From positions 124,001 through 188,000 of the forward strand of contig MKTX01000001.1 of the NCBI GenBank assembly GCA_001898465.1: a stretch of DNA of 64,000 bases, given 5' to 3'. Position 1 is the stretch's first letter. Every line of letters starts with the position of its first letter. A program made the position numbers and the translations under genes. This stretch comes from Sphingobacteriales bacterium 39-19. Lineage in GTDB: Bacteria > Bacteroidota > Bacteroidia > Chitinophagales > Chitinophagaceae. Below are positions 35,097 through 43,671 of this stretch, one piece after another. The notes below the pieces were generated by a model. The model made no database searches and had not been told where the DNA came from. It saw only the letters and a list, made by a program, of their open reading frames with translations.

Positions 35097-35591
35097 TTAA
35101 TTTAATTTTACTTCGTTGGCTAATTGATGAATATAATTCTCCTGTTCTTTACGATCGCTTAATTCTTTACGCAACACTTTTTCGCTAATTTCTAGAACCA
35201 AATTGCCCACCTGGTTTTTAAGATCGGTAAGGGCAGCCATTTTTTGCTGGTGAATGGTTATTTGTGCATCAGCAACAATTTTAGCAGCTTGCTCTTTGGC
35301 TTCATCTTTTGCCTGGGCAATCATTTTGTCTTTTGTTTCCTTGGCTTCTTTTAGCATTATGGCTCTTTCTTCTCTTGCAGCAACCAGTAAAGCTTCGTTG
35401 TCGCTTTTTAGCTGAGCCATTTCCAGTTTTACTTTTTCGGCAGTAGCAATAGAATTGGCAATATTGGTTTCCCTGTCATCAAGGCCTTTGATGATGGCAT
35501 TCCAGGCAAATTTTTTGAGGATAAAATATACAAGCCCAAAGGCAATAAGCGTCCAAAATAAAATACCAATACCCGGTAATAAAAGTTCCAT
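35097..35591 (-). CDS. atpF: ATP synthase F0 subunit b
   Basis: The product has 164 residues. One N-terminal membrane helix (GIGILFWTLIAFGLVYFILKKFAW) is followed by a long charged helix (residues about 35-160) that forms the peripheral-stalk coiled coil. ILKKFAWNAIIKGLDDRETNI is conserved in Bacteroidota b subunits. It lies between atpE and atpH in the usual order. Confidence 0.96.
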   Translation of the reverse strand: MELLLPGIGILFWTLIAFGLVYFILKKFAWNAIIKGLDDRETNIANSIATAEKVKLEMAQLKSDNEALLVAAREERAIMLKEAKETKDKMIAQAKDEAKEQAAKIVADAQITIHQQKMAALTDLKNQVGNLVLEISEKVLRKELSDRKEQENYIHQLANEVKLN

Positions 35592-35692
35592 ATATTAACT
35601 TAATTAAATGTTTTTAAATGAATATCCATTTTAAAAAATATTACTGCATCCCCCGCCCTGTGCTTCGGATGCAGTAATGCATTGAATGCAAA

Positions 35693-35983
<291 letters not shown>

Positions 35984-37075
35984 TTAAAGAATTACCGGGT
36001 CGGCATGCCCATCAATATCATCATGTCCACCTTCAAAGGCCTGGCCAATGAATACAGCTGCCAGGTTGGTGAAAATAAATGCTTGTATAAATGCCACCAG
36101 TATTTCTATGAAATAAATAAACACCGTAAATGCAATGGATAAAGGTGAAAAACCCCATCCCGCAATCAAATTCATTTCACCAAATATGAAAATGAGTGAA
36201 ACAAAACTCAATATAATAATATGGCCCGCTATCATATTTGCAAACAAACGTATTATTAAAGCTGCCGGTTTAATAAAAAAACTGGCAAACTCGATAGGGA
36301 TCAAAATGATTTTTACAAATAAAGGCACTCCGGGAGGCCAGAAGATATGGCCCCAAAAATGGCTATTGGTACTAAATAATATAATAAAGAAGGCGATTAC
36401 ACCCAACACTATGGTAAAGGCAACATTACCGGTAACATTGGCCGAACCGGGTAATAATCCTACCAAACAATTAATAAGTATAAAAAAGAATACCGTAAGC
36501 AGGTAAGGAAAATATTTTTTCCACTTGGGCCCCAGGTTTGGCTTTGCTGCTTCATCCCGTATAAAAGTGATAACCGGTTCCATGGCATTTTGCCAGCCTT
36601 TGGGAGCCGAAGTTACCCCCTGGCCATCTTTATATTTTTTTGCTATGCCGGTCATTAATAAAACCAAAATTATAAGAGCCAGCATCATTTGCAGTACATT
36701 TTTAGTAATTGAGATATCATATACCGCAGTTCCATCGCTGGCTACAATCTTATTGCCCGTCATTTCATAACCCTTATAAGGCACTATTTCATGCCCCTTG
36801 TGAAACTTTGAGGAAAGAAATACGGAAAACCCTTTTGTAGGAGAATATAAAATTACCGGCAAGGGAATAGAAGCATGAAAATCTCCCAGGGTGAAAAAAT
36901 GCCATTCATGAGCATCCTGGATGTGTTCTAAAATAATCTTTGCCGGATCCAGCTTCGCCTCGGCCGATTCATGTGCTACCGGCTCATGTTCCTGGGCAAA
37001 AACAGGACTTGTAATGTGTAAACAAAAAAGGCTGAAAGCCGCTACCATTAATGATTTTATGCCTTTTGATCCCAT
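35984..37075 (-). CDS. atpB: ATP synthase F0 subunit a
   Basis: The product has 363 residues. The N-terminus has a signal-peptide-like segment (SLMVAAFSLFCLHITSPVFA) and a periplasmic region of about 100 residues, a lengthened form typical of Bacteroidota. The membrane part follows, with the essential arginine in IIRLFANMIAGH and a final helix pair rich in aromatic and acidic residues. It is the first gene of atpB-E-F-H, preceded by a clear promoter; no atpI is present upstream. Confidence 0.96.
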   Translation of the reverse strand: MGSKGIKSLMVAAFSLFCLHITSPVFAQEHEPVAHESAEAKLDPAKIILEHIQDAHEWHFFTLGDFHASIPLPVILYSPTKGFSVFLSSKFHKGHEIVPYKGYEMTGNKIVASDGTAVYDISITKNVLQMMLALIILVLLMTGIAKKYKDGQGVTSAPKGWQNAMEPVITFIRDEAAKPNLGPKWKKYFPYLLTVFFFILINCLVGLLPGSANVTGNVAFTIVLGVIAFFIILFSTNSHFWGHIFWPPGVPLFVKIILIPIEFASFFIKPAALIIRLFANMIAGHIIILSFVSLIFIFGEMNLIAGWGFSPLSIAFTVFIYFIEILVAFIQAFIFTNLAAVFIGQAFEGGHDDIDGHADPVIL

Positions 37076-37095
37076 ATCTGCACTTAAATTTGCCG

Positions 37096-37103
37096 CAAAG
37101 ATA
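37096..37103 (-). promoter_or_regulatory. atpB operon promoter, -7 element TATCTTTG
   Basis: This is a perfect TAnnTTTG on the minus strand followed by GC, 20 nt before the atpB ATG. It is the same octamer as at pheT and serS. Confidence 0.65.
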
Positions 37104-37428
37104 AGGGCAGCGCTTCAAATTTTAAAAATAAGTACCCGCTTATTTAAGCAAAACATAGCATTGGCTGAGCCTGAAAGCTTCAGTGAACCTTATTTTAGAT
37201 ATGGGTACCGCTCATCTTCCTTTCTAAAAATCTCCCCCGGCCCCTATTCTGTAAGAAAACTAAATTTTCATTCATTTTTATTTTGTCAAAATACACTATC
37301 TCCCGTCATACCAGGAATGTAAAACTCACAAGAGGAAATGGCAAAAAAAGGTTGAGAATAATAAACATGAATACTATGTATTTTAATAATTTCTTTTATT
37401 TATTCATGATCTCAACAATAGGAAGCGC

Positions 37429-37468
37429 AAACTCATGAGAATATATTTTTTTATATTCTCATGAGTTT
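37429..37468. repeat. Perfect 17-bp inverted repeat with T6 loop
   Basis: The arms are AAACTCATGAGAATATA (37429-37445) and its exact reverse complement (37452-37468), around six T. The arms contain CTCATGAG, itself a palindrome. No T-run follows on either strand, so it is not a standard terminator. Confidence 0.9.
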
Positions 37469-37635
37469 ACCTGATACAAAAAATCAACATCAAAAAAACA
37501 CAGGCCTTAAGTCTGTACACATTACTTTTAGCTACACCGAAGATTGCTTTTTAAACCCTTACGAAATATTTATACAGTAATAGCCTGCATAAAAAAATTT
37601 AGTATTTTGCATTTCCTTAAAAGTATTTACCCTTT

Positions 37636-40023
37636 ATGAAAAAGCTACTGTTAATACCTGTGATCAGTTTTACCCTATTATATGCAGCCCATTCCCAAAC
37701 CCCCGAAAGTGTTTTAGAAACCGTACAGCAAAAATATACCAGCGAAAAAATATATTTTCATTACGACAAAACAAATTATATAGCCGGGGAAACAATATGG
37801 TTTAAAGCCTACCTGATGAAAGGCTTTGCCCCTTCTGTAGAAAGCACGGTGCTGGCCGTAGAACTCTTAAATGACTCGGGCAGGCTGCTTGATAAAAAAA
37901 TATTACCAATCAGTGGCAGTGCCGCCATTGGCGAATTCAGCCTACCTAAAACTCTGCCCCGGGGAGCTTATATCATTAAAGCCTACACAAAAAATCTAAC
38001 GAATTTTGGCTTTGACAGTTATTATTACCACACGCTGAATATTTACAACCCCACTTCAGCAAATATTCTTCATAATCAGCAAGCCAGTTATCAACTGTCG
38101 TTTTTACCAGAATCGGGCAATATGGTGGCCGGTATTAAAAACAGGGTGGCATTTAAATGTACCGACAATTATGGCAATCCGAAAAGCGTGAAAGGAATAA
38201 TAAAAAATGAAACCGGCAAAGAAATAATTTCGTTTACGAGTGATTATGATGGCATGGGTATTATAGAAATAATTCCCCAGGCAAATGAAAAATACATGGC
38301 AGATTGTGTGATTGAAGGGAACAACCCCAAAATTCAATCTCTGCCTCTTGTCGCAAATGCCGGCGTTGTGCTGCAAATTACCAGGCAGGATGCCAAAACA
38401 TCTTTTTTACTGGATGCCACTTCCGTTACCCATAAAAATTTAGAACCTGCCTATATTTTAGGTGTAATGGAAAACATTATTGCTTTTAAAATTCCCATAG
38501 CAGATGGCATTAAACATATGACGGGTGAAATACCGGTAAGCCAACTACCCTCAGGCATTTTACAACTTACCGTTTTTAATCAAGAAAATAAACCCCTTGC
38601 TGAACGGTTGGTATTTGTAAACTCCGGGGACTTTATGGCCCAAGGAACTTTTAAAAGCGAAAAAATAAGTGTAAAACCTCGTACTAAAAATACATTTGTG
38701 TTTACGCTGGCAGATACCATGCCCGGTACTTTTTCAGTTTCTGTAACCGATGGGGCAGTAGAAAATAATCCGGCAGATAATATTATAAGCCGTTTTTTAC
38801 TCACGGCCGATATGAAAGGGCTCATCCACAATCCGTCTTATTATTTTGAAAGTGATGATTTGCTGCACCAGCAGCGGCTGGATTATGTAATGCTCACCAA
38901 TGGCTGGAGACGATATAGCTGGAATGAAATGTTTTCAGGCCATTTTCCGCCGATGACGTTTAAAGACCCGGGCTATATTGCCATTTCCGGTAAAGCTTTT
39001 AATCCCAAAAAAGAAAAGCCACTTGTAAACCAGGAAGTAACTGCCATTGTAAAAACAAAAGACAAGCAAACCGATTTTTATAAAATTACTACTGATTCTG
39101 CCGGTAATTTTTTTGCCAATGGTTTTATATTTGAAGACACTGCAAGATTTTATTTACAAAGCACGGTTACTAAAAATTCAAAAGTAAATTTAACCCTTAC
39201 ATCGCATTATTTATCGCAACTCTTTCATAGTTTACAAACGCCCTTACCCAAAACTTTTTTGGCCATGCCCGGCGATGAATTACAGAAGAAATTTGAAGAA
39301 AGGTATAATGTAAATAAACTATCCCGGTTCGATGGTATTTTATTAGACGAAATAAAAATAAAATCTAAAATAAAAAGTGAAAAAGAAAAGTACGAAGAGA
39401 AATATGTATCGGGACGCATGGGCTCTGCAACCAAAGAGCTTGATTTTATAAATGACCCGCCCAGATCGCATCAAAATATTTTAAGTTATTTGCAGGGCCG
39501 GTTAAACGGCGTAAATATTACCGGGGGGCCTCTAAATTATTCTATAGTGTACCGCAATACCCGTAGTTTGCTGGGTGGCCCTATTCAAATGAGTGTGTAT
39601 TTAGATGAATTTCAAGTAGAGCCAAGTCAAATAGCCACGTTGCCGGTATCGGATGTGGCCATGGTGAAAGTGTATGGCGGAAGTGGCTATACTGGCGGAG
39701 CCGGAGGCGCTTTGGTAATTTATACCATACGAGGTGAGGGCTCTTTACGCAACGGTGGTATTGATCTTACTGCTTTTGATATAGAAGGCTTTAGCCCAAC
39801 GAAAGAATTTTTCTCTCCCAATTATGAGAAATATGAAGAAACCACCATTTTACATGATGAACGCAGCACTTTATATTGGAACCCCTATATCATTACCCAT
39901 GCTGGGCATAAAGACATCCAGGTTTCATTTTATAATTCTGATAAAGCAAAAAAATATAAAATTATTATAGAAGGGTTTTTAGAAACCGGGAAATTATTGC
40001 ACATAGAAAAAATGTTAGAATAG
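37636..40023 (+). CDS. Large MG2/Plug-like secreted protein
   Basis: The product has 795 residues with a signal peptide (MKKLLLIPVISFTLLYAAHS). After it, KIYFHYDKTNYIAGETIWFKAYLM is the macroglobulin-type MG2 entry motif seen in many Bacteroidota exported proteins, followed by several beta-sandwich regions. RQDAKTSFLLDA and RPLVFV-like segments repeat the pattern. Near residues 610-700, SYLQGRLNGVNITGG to VAMVKVYGGSGYTGGAGGAL and VIYT resembles the TonB-receptor Plug domain, but no barrel follows. It may be a periplasmic or outer-membrane partner for TonB-type transport; the role is unknown. Confidence 0.75.
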   Translation: MKKLLLIPVISFTLLYAAHSQTPESVLETVQQKYTSEKIYFHYDKTNYIAGETIWFKAYLMKGFAPSVESTVLAVELLNDSGRLLDKKILPISGSAAIGEFSLPKTLPRGAYIIKAYTKNLTNFGFDSYYYHTLNIYNPTSANILHNQQASYQLSFLPESGNMVAGIKNRVAFKCTDNYGNPKSVKGIIKNETGKEIISFTSDYDGMGIIEIIPQANEKYMADCVIEGNNPKIQSLPLVANAGVVLQITRQDAKTSFLLDATSVTHKNLEPAYILGVMENIIAFKIPIADGIKHMTGEIPVSQLPSGILQLTVFNQENKPLAERLVFVNSGDFMAQGTFKSEKISVKPRTKNTFVFTLADTMPGTFSVSVTDGAVENNPADNIISRFLLTADMKGLIHNPSYYFESDDLLHQQRLDYVMLTNGWRRYSWNEMFSGHFPPMTFKDPGYIAISGKAFNPKKEKPLVNQEVTAIVKTKDKQTDFYKITTDSAGNFFANGFIFEDTARFYLQSTVTKNSKVNLTLTSHYLSQLFHSLQTPLPKTFLAMPGDELQKKFEERYNVNKLSRFDGILLDEIKIKSKIKSEKEKYEEKYVSGRMGSATKELDFINDPPRSHQNILSYLQGRLNGVNITGGPLNYSIVYRNTRSLLGGPIQMSVYLDEFQVEPSQIATLPVSDVAMVKVYGGSGYTGGAGGALVIYTIRGEGSLRNGGIDLTAFDIEGFSPTKEFFSPNYEKYEETTILHDERSTLYWNPYIITHAGHKDIQVSFYNSDKAKKYKIIIEGFLETGKLLHIEKMLE

Positions 40024-40041
40024 GGGTTTCAGGAAGATGTT

Positions 40042-40077
40042 ATACTTGAGTAAGAATTGATTTCTTTACTCAAGTAT
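40042..40077. repeat. 12-bp inverted repeat between convergent genes
   Basis: ATACTTGAGTAA and its exact reverse complement flank 12 bases. The right arm overlaps the last codons of the minus-strand gene ending at 40066. There is no T-run on either side. It may slow or stop transcription from both genes. Confidence 0.55.
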
Positions 40078-40929
40078 GGCAGAGATTAGAATGTTTATAC
40101 CGGAGTTTGCTACAAAAGGCTTCCAATAGCCGCTATAATTCAATTGCCATAAATGATTTTCAAATGAAATATTCTTTTGAAAATTTTCGGAGCCAATGTA
40201 AGGATAGTAAGTTTTTATCATTACGTCATTCTGTAAGTTTAAAGTGGGAAGTTTTACAAGATTTTCGGGTATAGCAATCCATTCAATAGCAATAAAAAAT
40301 TCTTTTTGAGGAATATAAATTTGGTACTTCTTTACATCAACTGTAGTTATTTTACCCGATGCTGTTGCTTCAATAATTTCGTTACATAAATTTTCAGCGG
40401 GCTGCTGATTCGTGCTATCTATATTATAGATGCGCAGCCTAAATTTTGTTGTAGAATTTATTGTACGGGTACAAATTTTTATTTTTATTAATTGCTGATT
40501 TTCTTTCCCGACATTGAAGTATTTTGCTAACTGCCACATCGAATCATTAGGCATCATATATGCATTGGAGCAAGTCTTAAATAAACCAATTCCCATTTCT
40601 GCACCCCTTTTCTTTACCACAACTTTTTTTAGTGTATATATATCAGGCTCCAGCGCAATGTTTAGATTATTTACTGTGCCCAAAACTGATATCATCCTTT
40701 TTTTGTACCCTACTGAAGTAATGACGAGTGTATCTGCTAGAAGGTCATTTATTGCTATTTCGAACCTTCCCTTTAAATCAGCATTTACACCTCTGTTTTC
40801 TTTTTTTAATGCAATGGTAGCAAAAGGAACAGGTTTCCCATTTTTTGAATCAGTAATAGTACCGTTAGAGGGTAGCTGACCAAAAATAGATAATGGAATA
40901 AATAGAACTAAGTATAATAAATTTTTCAT
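40066..40929 (-). CDS. Exported protein with carboxypeptidase-regulatory-like domain
   Basis: The product has 287 residues from the ATG at 40929 (MKNLLYLVLFIPLSIFGQLP), with a signal peptide. Residues about 22-105 (NGTITDSKNGKPVPFATIAL, GVNADLKGRFEIAI, LVITSVGYKKRMI) form a CarboxypepD_reg-like beta-sandwich as found in front of TonB receptors. The rest (about 110-287) is beta-rich and unassigned. It lies next to a disrupted lipoprotein gene on the same strand, in a more AT-rich stretch that looks like accessory DNA. Function is unknown. Confidence 0.7.
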   Translation of the reverse strand: MKNLLYLVLFIPLSIFGQLPSNGTITDSKNGKPVPFATIALKKENRGVNADLKGRFEIAINDLLADTLVITSVGYKKRMISVLGTVNNLNIALEPDIYTLKKVVVKKRGAEMGIGLFKTCSNAYMMPNDSMWQLAKYFNVGKENQQLIKIKICTRTINSTTKFRLRIYNIDSTNQQPAENLCNEIIEATASGKITTVDVKKYQIYIPQKEFFIAIEWIAIPENLVKLPTLNLQNDVMIKTYYPYIGSENFQKNISFENHLWQLNYSGYWKPFVANSGINILISAILE

Positions 40930-40951
40930 GATATGAAAAAATAGAAGGTTA

Positions 40952-41746
40952 TCATGGAGATGGTAGCTGATTATACGGAGTATCACACGGAAATACTCCT
41001 AAAAATACATCTGGCGTACTATTAGACCCAGCGTTAATCCAAAAGACATATTGCGTTGTTTGAATATGCCCATACCATTGACAATTATTTGTTCCCGGTA
41101 TACTTATCCATGAATTAACTGTAGTTTGAACTTGTCCAATAAACTTTCGTTTTGCACCATAATAAGTTGAAGGATTTGTATTTTCTGTATTGCCAAATTT
41201 AGTTGTTTGCGCAAAGTCAATTAAGTTAAAACTTGAGTCTCGTATTACATTAATAGCAAATTTATTCATGGTAGTATTATCATAAACACCATTTTTCATA
41301 TTTTGATAAACACCTGATGGAATACTTGATCCAGTATAAGTTAATAAAAAACCAGTATCTGCCATTTGTTTAATTATTACCTTTTCAATACTTTAAAAAC
41401 CAGAACTATCAAAAAGATAATTTTGTATTTCATTATCTGCAAGGGTGTCATTTGCTTGATTAACATCATAGGTTTGTTGACCAATAGATAAAAAACCTAA
41501 TTTCTGCAAATAAAAATTTATTTCTCCTAGTTTTGCCGTATCCAAATATTTCATATAAATACCGTAATCATCTCTTGATGTAAAACTCAAAAAAACTTGA
41601 GAAGAAACCGAAACAGAACCAGCATAACGACTTGCATCAGCGTAATGATTCTCATAATAATTTGATAAATTTGAAGTATTAGATTGTTCTTCTTTTGTAC
41701 AAGAAAATAACAAGCAACTAATAAATAAAAAGAATAAAGTTTTTAT
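40952..41746 (-). pseudogene. Broken lipoprotein gene (in-frame TAA, no ATG)
   Basis: Two open stretches (41713-41393 and 41365-40952) lie in the same reading frame and are separated by one TAA (41395-41393) plus nine sense codons. Read through, they give one product of about 264 residues. Upstream the frame continues as IKTLFFLFISCLLFSCTKEE, a clear lipoprotein signal with lipobox LFSC, but the expected ATG is ATA (41746-41744); only a later TTG, which would lose the signal, is available. So both start and middle look damaged. The second half ends WINAGSNSTPDVFLGVFPCD. No family is recognised. A sequencing error at 41393-41395 would explain only the stop. Confidence 0.6.
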
Positions 41747-41840
41747 AAAAAATTAATTAAATATTTTTCAAATATCTTATTAAATTTTGTTAATATAGTA
41801 AAGTATTTCATACTTCATCAAAACAGCGAAGTTTTTCTAT

Positions 41841-43652
41841 TTACCCATTATATACTCCTTCTTTTTCAAACTGCATTTTATAGAGTTTATAATAATGGCC
41901 TTCCTTTGCTATCAGCTCGTAATGTGTTCCTACTTCTACCACGCTGCCCTTATCCAGCACAATAATTTTATTTGCTTTGCGAATGGTACTAAGCCGATGC
42001 GCAATAATGATAGAGGTTCTGCCAGCAATAAGAGTATTGATGGCATTTTGTATTAAAGCCTCGCTTTCAGAATCAATAGAGGAGGTAGCTTCATCTAATA
42101 TTAATATAGAAGGATTGTATAATAAAGCCCTTACAAAAGATAAAAGCTGGCGCTGCCCCATAGAAAGAGTAGCCCCTCTTTCTTTTACATTAAAATCATA
42201 ACCACCCGGTAACCTCATAATAAAATCATGCATTCCAATTAATTTGGCGGCCTGCTCCACTTGTTGCCGGCTGATGGCTTCATTGCGAAGGGTTACATTT
42301 TCTAATACCGTACCGCTAAATAAAAATACATCCTGCAATACCACACCAATTTTACTTCGTAAATAATTTATATCATATTGTTCTATGGGCAGATCACCTA
42401 TTTTTATTTCCCCTTTTTGAATAGGATAAAGCCGGTTTATTAAACTTATAATAGAAGTTTTCCCGCTGCCTGTATGACCTACCAGGGCCAGCGTTTCCCC
42501 CTCCTGTATGGAAAAGGAAAGATCTTTCAACACATATTGATCAGGATTATAAGCAAACCATACATGGTGAAAAAGAATGCTACTGTGAAACGGAACCGGT
42601 TTAGCAGTACCCAGGTTGTTTAATACATTTTCATTATCCAGCACTTTAAAAACTCTTTCGCTGGCAATGACCCCCATTTGTAAAACATTAAATTTATCGG
42701 CAATTACCCGTAATGGCCTGAATAATAAGTTCAGGCAAAGAATAAAAGAAGTGATGATACCTCCCAGGGTACCTATTTTCTCATCCGGCACCAGCGCAGA
42801 TTCCCGGGCTGCCCACCATACCAGCAAGGCCACAGATAATGCTGAAATCAATTCTACAATGGGGAAAAAAACAGAATACGCAAAAATGGCTTTGATATTC
42901 GCATTCCGGTGTTCTTTGTTAATAGAATTAAATTTTTGATGCTCCCTTTTTTCTGCAGCGAATACCTGGACCAGATTCATTCCTGTTATATGTTCCTGTA
43001 CAAAAGCATTTAATGAGGCCACCGCATTTCTCACTTTTATAAACGAGCGGTTTACACTTTCTTTAAAAAAATAGGTGGCTATAATTAAAAAAGGAAAGGG
43101 TATTAAACATATTAAAGTAAGTTTGGCATCGGCCCAAAACATATAGACCAATATGGAAATGATAGAGAGCATATCGGCAATAATGGGAATGAGGCCATCA
43201 CTAAAAATATCATTTACACTCTCAATATCATTGATGGTACGTGTCGTGAGGGTTCCAATGGGGGTATGATCAAATTCTGATAAATTGAAATGGGTTATTT
43301 TTTTATACGTAGCAACCCGCATATCCCTTACTACGCTTTGACCCAGCGAAGCTGTAGTAAAAGTAAAATAAAACCGGGTAGCTGTTTCCAGCAGCAATAA
43401 CACAATTTGAATGATTGTAATTTCAATAATAAAACCACCGGGGCCCTGTATAAAACGACCCCACCCGCTTTGGCTAATGCCATCGTTAATTGTAATTTGT
43501 ATGAGTAAGGGCCTTAAGGGAGCCATGCCTGCCAGCAAAATAGAAAGGAATACAGAAATCCAGAATTTTTTGCGATAAGGTGCTGCAAAACCAAATACCC
43601 TTTTTAATAAAGACAGGCTCATTTTTTTTTGCGTAACATCTCCGGCACTCAT
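41841..43652 (-). CDS. ABC exporter, fused permease/ATPase (MsbA-like)
   Basis: The product has 603 residues. Six membrane helices occupy about residues 20-325. The ATPase domain follows, with Walker A GHTGSGKTS, Q-loop GVVLQDVFLFSG, signature LSMGQRQ, Walker B ILILDEATSS and switch His in IIAHRLST. Exporters of this type work as dimers and move lipids or drugs across the inner membrane; the substrate cannot be told. It lies 19 bp downstream of the 739-residue protein gene but has its own TACCTTTG element in that gap. Confidence 0.93.
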   Translation of the reverse strand: MSAGDVTQKKMSLSLLKRVFGFAAPYRKKFWISVFLSILLAGMAPLRPLLIQITINDGISQSGWGRFIQGPGGFIIEITIIQIVLLLLETATRFYFTFTTASLGQSVVRDMRVATYKKITHFNLSEFDHTPIGTLTTRTINDIESVNDIFSDGLIPIIADMLSIISILVYMFWADAKLTLICLIPFPFLIIATYFFKESVNRSFIKVRNAVASLNAFVQEHITGMNLVQVFAAEKREHQKFNSINKEHRNANIKAIFAYSVFFPIVELISALSVALLVWWAARESALVPDEKIGTLGGIITSFILCLNLLFRPLRVIADKFNVLQMGVIASERVFKVLDNENVLNNLGTAKPVPFHSSILFHHVWFAYNPDQYVLKDLSFSIQEGETLALVGHTGSGKTSIISLINRLYPIQKGEIKIGDLPIEQYDINYLRSKIGVVLQDVFLFSGTVLENVTLRNEAISRQQVEQAAKLIGMHDFIMRLPGGYDFNVKERGATLSMGQRQLLSFVRALLYNPSILILDEATSSIDSESEALIQNAINTLIAGRTSIIIAHRLSTIRKANKIIVLDKGSVVEVGTHYELIAKEGHYYKLYKMQFEKEGVYNG

Positions 43653-43656
43653 ACAT

Positions 43657-43664
43657 CAAAGGTA
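43657..43664 (-). promoter_or_regulatory. ABC exporter promoter, TACCTTTG 4 nt before ATG
   Basis: This is a perfect TAnnTTTG on the minus strand; only four bases (ATGT) separate it from the ATG at 43652. Transcription starting at the normal distance would begin at or next to the start codon. Confidence 0.55.
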
Positions 43665-43671
43665 CATCGGT

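Larger units (their letters stand above)
37076..37635. other. 560-bp divergent spacer with a long palindrome
   Basis: No gene is supported. The atpB promoter is at the left end. A perfect 17-bp inverted repeat lies at 37429-37468. Before the gene at 37636 there is TAGTATTTTG (37603-37612), a loose promoter match with two extra bases. The rest is AT-rich and unremarkable. Confidence 0.6.

Noticed and set aside
37429..37468. Palindrome as a Rho-independent terminator
   Set aside because: No gene ends within reach on either strand and no T-run follows the stem.
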